Assembly (NCBI GenBank): GCA_002343545.1
Contig: DDRA01000020.1
Span: 13,496-22,036, forward strand
Source of the DNA: Bacteriovoracaceae bacterium UBA2428
GTDB taxonomy: Bacteria; Bdellovibrionota; UBA2428
DNA: 8,541 nucleotides
Reading direction: 5' to 3'
Part shown: one piece after another, positions 5,898-8,541 of the stretch
Layout of the letters: the number at the start of each line of letters is the position of its first letter
How positions within the stretch are numbered: the first letter of the stretch is position 1
Position numbers and translations under genes: made by a program
The notes under the pieces: generated by a model
Told to the model about the DNA's origin: nothing
The model's input: the letters and a program-made list of their open reading frames with translations, nothing else
The model's database searches: none

Positions 5898-7709
5898 TTA
5901 GGCGGCTTGGCGGAGGCCGGCGGGGCTCTTTTCGCTCTCGAGCGCGACGCCCGAGCGACGAAGATCTTCGAAGGCCCGGCGAATCGACTGCGAGTGATCG
6001 CGCGCCGAGTCCGCGCTCGGGGCTTGTCGTTTGAACTTTTCGAACTCGCTCTGGATGATCGTCTTCCGCGTGCTCTCCGGAAGCCCGCCGGCGATCGCCG
6101 CGACGAGCGCCGACTTGCCGGTTTTTTCGGCGACGTACCAGAGGTAGGCGACGGGACTCGTTTCGAGCGACGAGAGGCAAGCGCGCAGCTTCGTTTCGGG
6201 AATCCGGGCGAGGGCGAAGAGGGGCCAGACGTGCGCAAGGACGAGCGTCTCGACGTGCCCGTGGGCGGCCAGCAGTTCGTCCCAACGCTTCGTTTCTTCT
6301 TCGAGGTCGAAATTGGCGTAGGCGCGAGCGAGGTTCGGAATGACGCGCTTCTCGAGGAGTTCCGCGCTCGGGCCGCGCCGCGACTCCTTCGCCTTGATAC
6401 TTTCGATGCGGGCCATTGCCTTTCTCAGCAACGCGGCGGCTTGCGAGGGCGGGACTTCCGCGAGCTCGCCGAGGGGCGCCGATCCCGAAGCCGGCAGGCG
6501 ACCGAGCAAGCCTTCGAGGAGGGAATCCGGAAGAATTTCGACGAGGGCCGTCCAGACTTGCGGATCCTCGAGCTCGCTCACGACGTTCGCGAGGGCGTCG
6601 AGATCCGCCGGGGTGAGCGAGAGCAGCAAACGAGTGTCGTCGGGCGAAAGCTGGGTTTGGAGGGCGGACGCACCGGCCATTTCGAGCGCCGCGAGCTTGC
6701 CGGCGAAGTGGCTCAGCCAGCGGGCGGAGGCCGTGACCGACTCGACCGAGGAGGAGGCGGCGACGAGCGCGGCGCGCGGGCCGAGGACGCGGCGAAGCGC
6801 TTCGCGCTCCTCGGGCGAAAGGCGGGGGCCGAGCAGGCGAAGGTGCGGCAAGTCGGCGTCGGCTTCCTCGCCGATGGCGCGTGCGAAAAAATAAACCTTG
6901 TTCAAGAGGAAATCCCGCACGGTATCCTGGTTGCGGCTCACGTGTCGCAAAGCGAGATCGAGGATGGGAGGATCGGGGCGCGGGGGCGGCGCAGCCGCGT
7001 TCGTCGAAGCGGGCGGCGCCGGACGCGCCGGCTCCGTTCTCGCATTCGGCGGCGAGTTGAACTGGCGGAGCGACGCCGAGACGGAACCGAAGGCCCTCAC
7101 GACGAAAGAGCCGAGGATGAGCGCGGCCAAGAGCAGCGCGGAGAAGAGCGCGGCGGGGAGGGCGTACGGTGCCCACCAAGGCGCGCCTTCGGCGGTTTCG
7201 GCTTTCATCTCGGTCGAGGCGGGGCTTCGCTCGGCTTCCGGCTTCGCGACGACGGGAAGCGGTGGCTTGGCGACCTTGCGGATTCGGACCGCGAGCTCGT
7301 GCTCCGGGGAGAGCGATCGGATGAGGGCGTGAAGCTCGGTGCGCGTCGTCTCGGGGACTTCGCTCTGCAGGAAGACTTCGATCTCGAAGCGGTAGCGCGG
7401 GGCCGCCGCGCCACCCGAAGTCGTCGCGCGGTCGGCGGGTTTGAAGTCCGGACCGTAAACGAAGAGACTGCTTTGGTCGGCCGCGGGAGCCGGAGAGGGC
7501 GAGCCCGCGCCGTCGGATGACGCCCGGCCGGGCAGGCTTTGGCCCGGACGCACGACGGCCATCGAGAAGTAGCTCGGGCCGACGAGTCCCTTTAGGAGCT
7601 CCGTGGCTTGGCCTTGGATCGTGGATCGAAGCGTCGCTTCGTCCGTCGCTTGGGCGCGCGCGGACGGCGTGCCGACGAGCAGGACCAAGCAAAAGACGAA
7701 CGCTCTCAT
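5898..7709 (-). CDS. FliF/FliG-like membrane fusion protein
   Basis: 603 residues. The start chosen is ATG at 7709: it follows GAGG with 7-base spacing and opens directly with a signal peptide (MRAFVFCLVLLVGTPSARAQ, likely cleaved after A-R-A at residue 19). Residues 27-150 resemble the third ring-building motif of FliF: I-x-x-x-A-x-E-L-L-x-x-L-V-G-P near 31-45, then a loop, then a beta-helix-beta unit at 105-147. Residues 184-205 form one transmembrane helix, followed by a Pro/Ala-rich linker (219-249). The rest is helical and resembles FliG: E-D-P-Q at 381-384 matches the EHPQ motif of the FliG middle domain, and residues 490-590 follow the spacing of the FliG C-terminal domain, though its conserved torque-helix charges are not clearly kept. 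The topology equals FliF RBM3, TM2 and cytoplasmic tail with FliG attached. FliF's first TM and first two ring motifs are absent, so this is not an ordinary MS-ring. The family call is by eye; a divergent rotor or scaffold role is inferred. Confidence 0.6.
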   Translation of the reverse strand: MRAFVFCLVLLVGTPSARAQATDEATLRSTIQGQATELLKGLVGPSYFSMAVVRPGQSLPGRASSDGAGSPSPAPAADQSSLFVYGPDFKPADRATTSGGAAAPRYRFEIEVFLQSEVPETTRTELHALIRSLSPEHELAVRIRKVAKPPLPVVAKPEAERSPASTEMKAETAEGAPWWAPYALPAALFSALLLAALILGSFVVRAFGSVSASLRQFNSPPNARTEPARPAPPASTNAAAPPPRPDPPILDLALRHVSRNQDTVRDFLLNKVYFFARAIGEEADADLPHLRLLGPRLSPEEREALRRVLGPRAALVAASSSVESVTASARWLSHFAGKLAALEMAGASALQTQLSPDDTRLLLSLTPADLDALANVVSELEDPQVWTALVEILPDSLLEGLLGRLPASGSAPLGELAEVPPSQAAALLRKAMARIESIKAKESRRGPSAELLEKRVIPNLARAYANFDLEEETKRWDELLAAHGHVETLVLAHVWPLFALARIPETKLRACLSSLETSPVAYLWYVAEKTGKSALVAAIAGGLPESTRKTIIQSEFEKFKRQAPSADSARDHSQSIRRAFEDLRRSGVALESEKSPAGLRQAA

Positions 7710-8323
7710 GGCTTGGCCTCGAGCCTTTCGAGGGCACTTTTGATGAGCGGTTCCGTCGGATTCAGGCGAAGCGCTTGCTTGAGGGAGTCGATGGCTTGGG
7801 GACGCTTGCCTTGCGCCATGTAGAGGTCGGCCCAAAGCACGGAGGTTGCGGCCAGCTGCGGGTACTTGGTTTCGAGCGCGCGAAGACTACGTTCGGCCGC
7901 CTCGAAGCGGCGCGCGCCGAGGTGGCCTTGCGCGATGAGGTATTCCTGCACGAGCTGGCTGATCGGCACGGCGTGCGGCTGGACGAAGTTCTTCTGGAAG
8001 CCGTCGGCGCCGAGCGGCAGCAGCTTGAAGCGGACGTTGTCGAGCGCGCGGCGCTCGATGACGAGGTGGGCATCCAGGTAGCCGTCCTTGCGGAAGATGA
8101 GTTGGGAGTAGGCTTCGTCGGGCAGGTTCAGCTTGGCGGGATCGAGCGGCGTGACGCCGAGTTCCTTCCCGTCGGTGGCGTAGACCCGTGCTCCTTCGGG
8201 CTCGGACTGGATTTGCCCGATCGGCGCGCTCGCGCAGGCGCCCAGCGCGAGCGCCAATAGGAGCCAATTTGCGTTCGGCCGCGCGAAAGTGATGTCCACG
8301 AGGCTTTTTCGGCGCAAAGGCAC
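7706..8323 (-). CDS. Small lipoprotein with PEGA-like segment and TPR-like repeats
   Basis: 205 residues from GTG 8323. The N-terminus has R-R-K, a hydrophobic stretch WLLLALALGAC and a lipobox ending in L-G-A-C, so Cys30 is the predicted lipid anchor. Residues 38-60 (I-x-S-E-P-E-G-A-x-V-Y-x-x-x-x-x-x-G-x-T-P-L) match the PEGA domain, a small beta domain of surface or periplasmic proteins. Residues 124-190 form helix pairs of TPR type; the clearest is 159-190, with W-x-x-L-Y-x-A-Q-G-K, A-I-x-S-L-x-x-A-L and L-N-P-T. Its TGA overlaps the next ATG as ATGA, so this gene and the FliF/FliG-like gene are almost certainly co-translated and may be partners at the envelope. The start is less certain: GTG 8323 has AAGGGA only 3 bases upstream; in-frame GTG 8299 would give 197 residues and keep the lipobox but has no better ribosome site. 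Confidence 0.82.
   Translation of the reverse strand: MPLRRKSLVDITFARPNANWLLLALALGACASAPIGQIQSEPEGARVYATDGKELGVTPLDPAKLNLPDEAYSQLIFRKDGYLDAHLVIERRALDNVRFKLLPLGADGFQKNFVQPHAVPISQLVQEYLIAQGHLGARRFEAAERSLRALETKYPQLAATSVLWADLYMAQGKRPQAIDSLKQALRLNPTEPLIKSALERLEAKP
7717..7720 (-). promoter_or_regulatory. Shine-Dalgarno of the FliF/FliG-like gene, inside the upstream gene
   Basis: GAGG with 7-base spacing to ATG 7709 lies within the last codons of the PEGA/TPR lipoprotein gene. Together with the ATGA overlap it supports translational coupling. It also argues against the in-frame upstream start at 7835, which would bury the signal peptide 42 residues inside the protein. Confidence 0.6.
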
Positions 8324-8408
8324 GCGTCCCTTAACGGGAGCTTCGTTTTTTTTCGGCGGTTCTCTTGCTGTGGCGACGCTTCTTTGACGGGCCTGGGAGT
8401 CGTTCCGC
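8324..8408 (-). other. 85-base gap upstream of the PEGA/TPR lipoprotein gene
   Basis: The gap contains an A8 run (minus strand, 8353-8346) and a short inverted repeat TCCC-GTTAA-GGGA (8339-8327) whose right arm is the likely Shine-Dalgarno of the GTG at 8323. No convincing promoter or terminator is visible. The gene to the right and the lipoprotein could therefore belong to one transcript. Confidence 0.4.
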
Positions 8409-8541
8409 TTAGATCGGGTTCGCTTCGAACTCGTCGCGGATGATCGGGCTCTTGCAGGGGTTCAGGGCTTCGTCCGCGGGGAGGCGCAGGTTCTCGGGCG
8501 CCACGACTTCCCAGCCCCGCGACACGATGTCGAGGTAGGGT
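8409..8541 (-). CDS. C-terminal end of an unidentified protein (5' part outside window)
   Basis: One frame is open from the right edge to TAA at 8411-8409 and gives 43 residues, starting PYLDIVSRGWEVVAPENLRL and ending RDEFEANPI. Codon choice (GAC, CTG, CGC, GTC-type third positions) matches the neighbouring genes, which supports real coding. The piece is mostly polar with one Cys (NPCKS) and no membrane segment. I recognise no family. It points the same way as the other genes and ends 85 bases before the lipoprotein start, so it may be the previous gene of the same operon. Confidence 0.6.
   Translation of the reverse strand, partial: PYLDIVSRGWEVVAPENLRLPADEALNPCKSPIIRDEFEANPI

Noticed and set aside
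5907..7520. A 537-codon plus-strand open frame
   Set aside because: Antisense to the FliF/FliG-like gene, which has a signal peptide, TM helix, ribosome site and coupled upstream gene; the plus frame has none of these.
5815..7737. A 640-codon minus-strand frame overlapping the FliF/FliG-like gene
   Set aside because: Arg/Pro/Ser-rich alternate frame without signal peptide, domains or ribosome site; the other minus frame carries the real protein.
7710..7835. N-terminal extension of the FliF/FliG-like protein to an ATG at 7835
   Set aside because: The extra 42 residues overlap the PEGA/TPR gene, are low-complexity, and would bury the signal peptide; ATG 7709 has GAGG at 7-base spacing and an ATGA overlap.
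7517..8260. A 247-codon plus-strand open frame
   Set aside because: Antisense to the PEGA/TPR lipoprotein, which has a lipobox and recognisable motifs; the plus frame shows no coding signals.
8327..8353. Plus-strand hairpin followed by T8, resembling an intrinsic terminator
   Set aside because: The stem is only four pairs, six bases separate it from the T-run, and no plus-strand gene ends here. On the minus strand the run is A8, which does not terminate.

Overview
The window comes from a GC-rich genome. Every gene I can support lies on the minus strand, so the window is best read from right to left. The content is two lipoproteins with typical lipoboxes, a Sec-exported protein with one membrane helix, and a very large secreted mosaic of Ig/Fn3-like and beta-helix modules. 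This suggests a Gram-negative bacterium with an elaborate envelope. The style of the giant protein (Fn3 modules opening with a D-x-T-P-P type signature, then a Cys-rich module, then a beta-helix) reminds me of Bdellovibrionota-like and related former-deltaproteobacterial genomes. That assignment is an impression, not something the sequence proves. I found no RNA gene, CRISPR array, insertion sequence or phage gene.

Right part (8541 to 5898): first comes the last 43 codons of an unidentified gene. After 85 bases follows a small lipoprotein (PEGA-like segment plus TPR-like helices). It overlaps by four bases (ATGA) a 603-residue protein with a signal peptide, a periplasmic domain resembling the third ring-building motif of the flagellar MS-ring protein FliF, one transmembrane helix, a proline-rich linker, and a cytoplasmic helical part that looks like the middle and C-terminal domains of the rotor protein FliG (including an E-D-P-Q counterpart of FliG's EHPQ motif). 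The two genes are probably translationally coupled and may form one envelope complex.

Middle (5897 to 5766): a 132-base gap with a plausible sigma-70-type promoter reading leftward, a perfect 12-base palindrome overlapping its -10 box, and a small hairpin in the predicted leader.

Left part (5765 to 1): one continuous reading frame of at least 1921 codons that runs off the left edge. It encodes a giant lipoprotein: lipobox Cys27, four tandem Cys-paired Ig-like modules, eight Fn3/Ig-like modules with a period near 120 residues, a Cys-rich module, and a C-terminal right-handed parallel beta-helix that is still unfinished at the window edge. The layout is that of a long surface stalk carrying a beta-helix head, so an adhesin or surface-binding role is the natural inference. 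Because this frame has no stop in the window it is easily missed, and several long plus-strand frames lie opposite it that are only GC-bias shadows.
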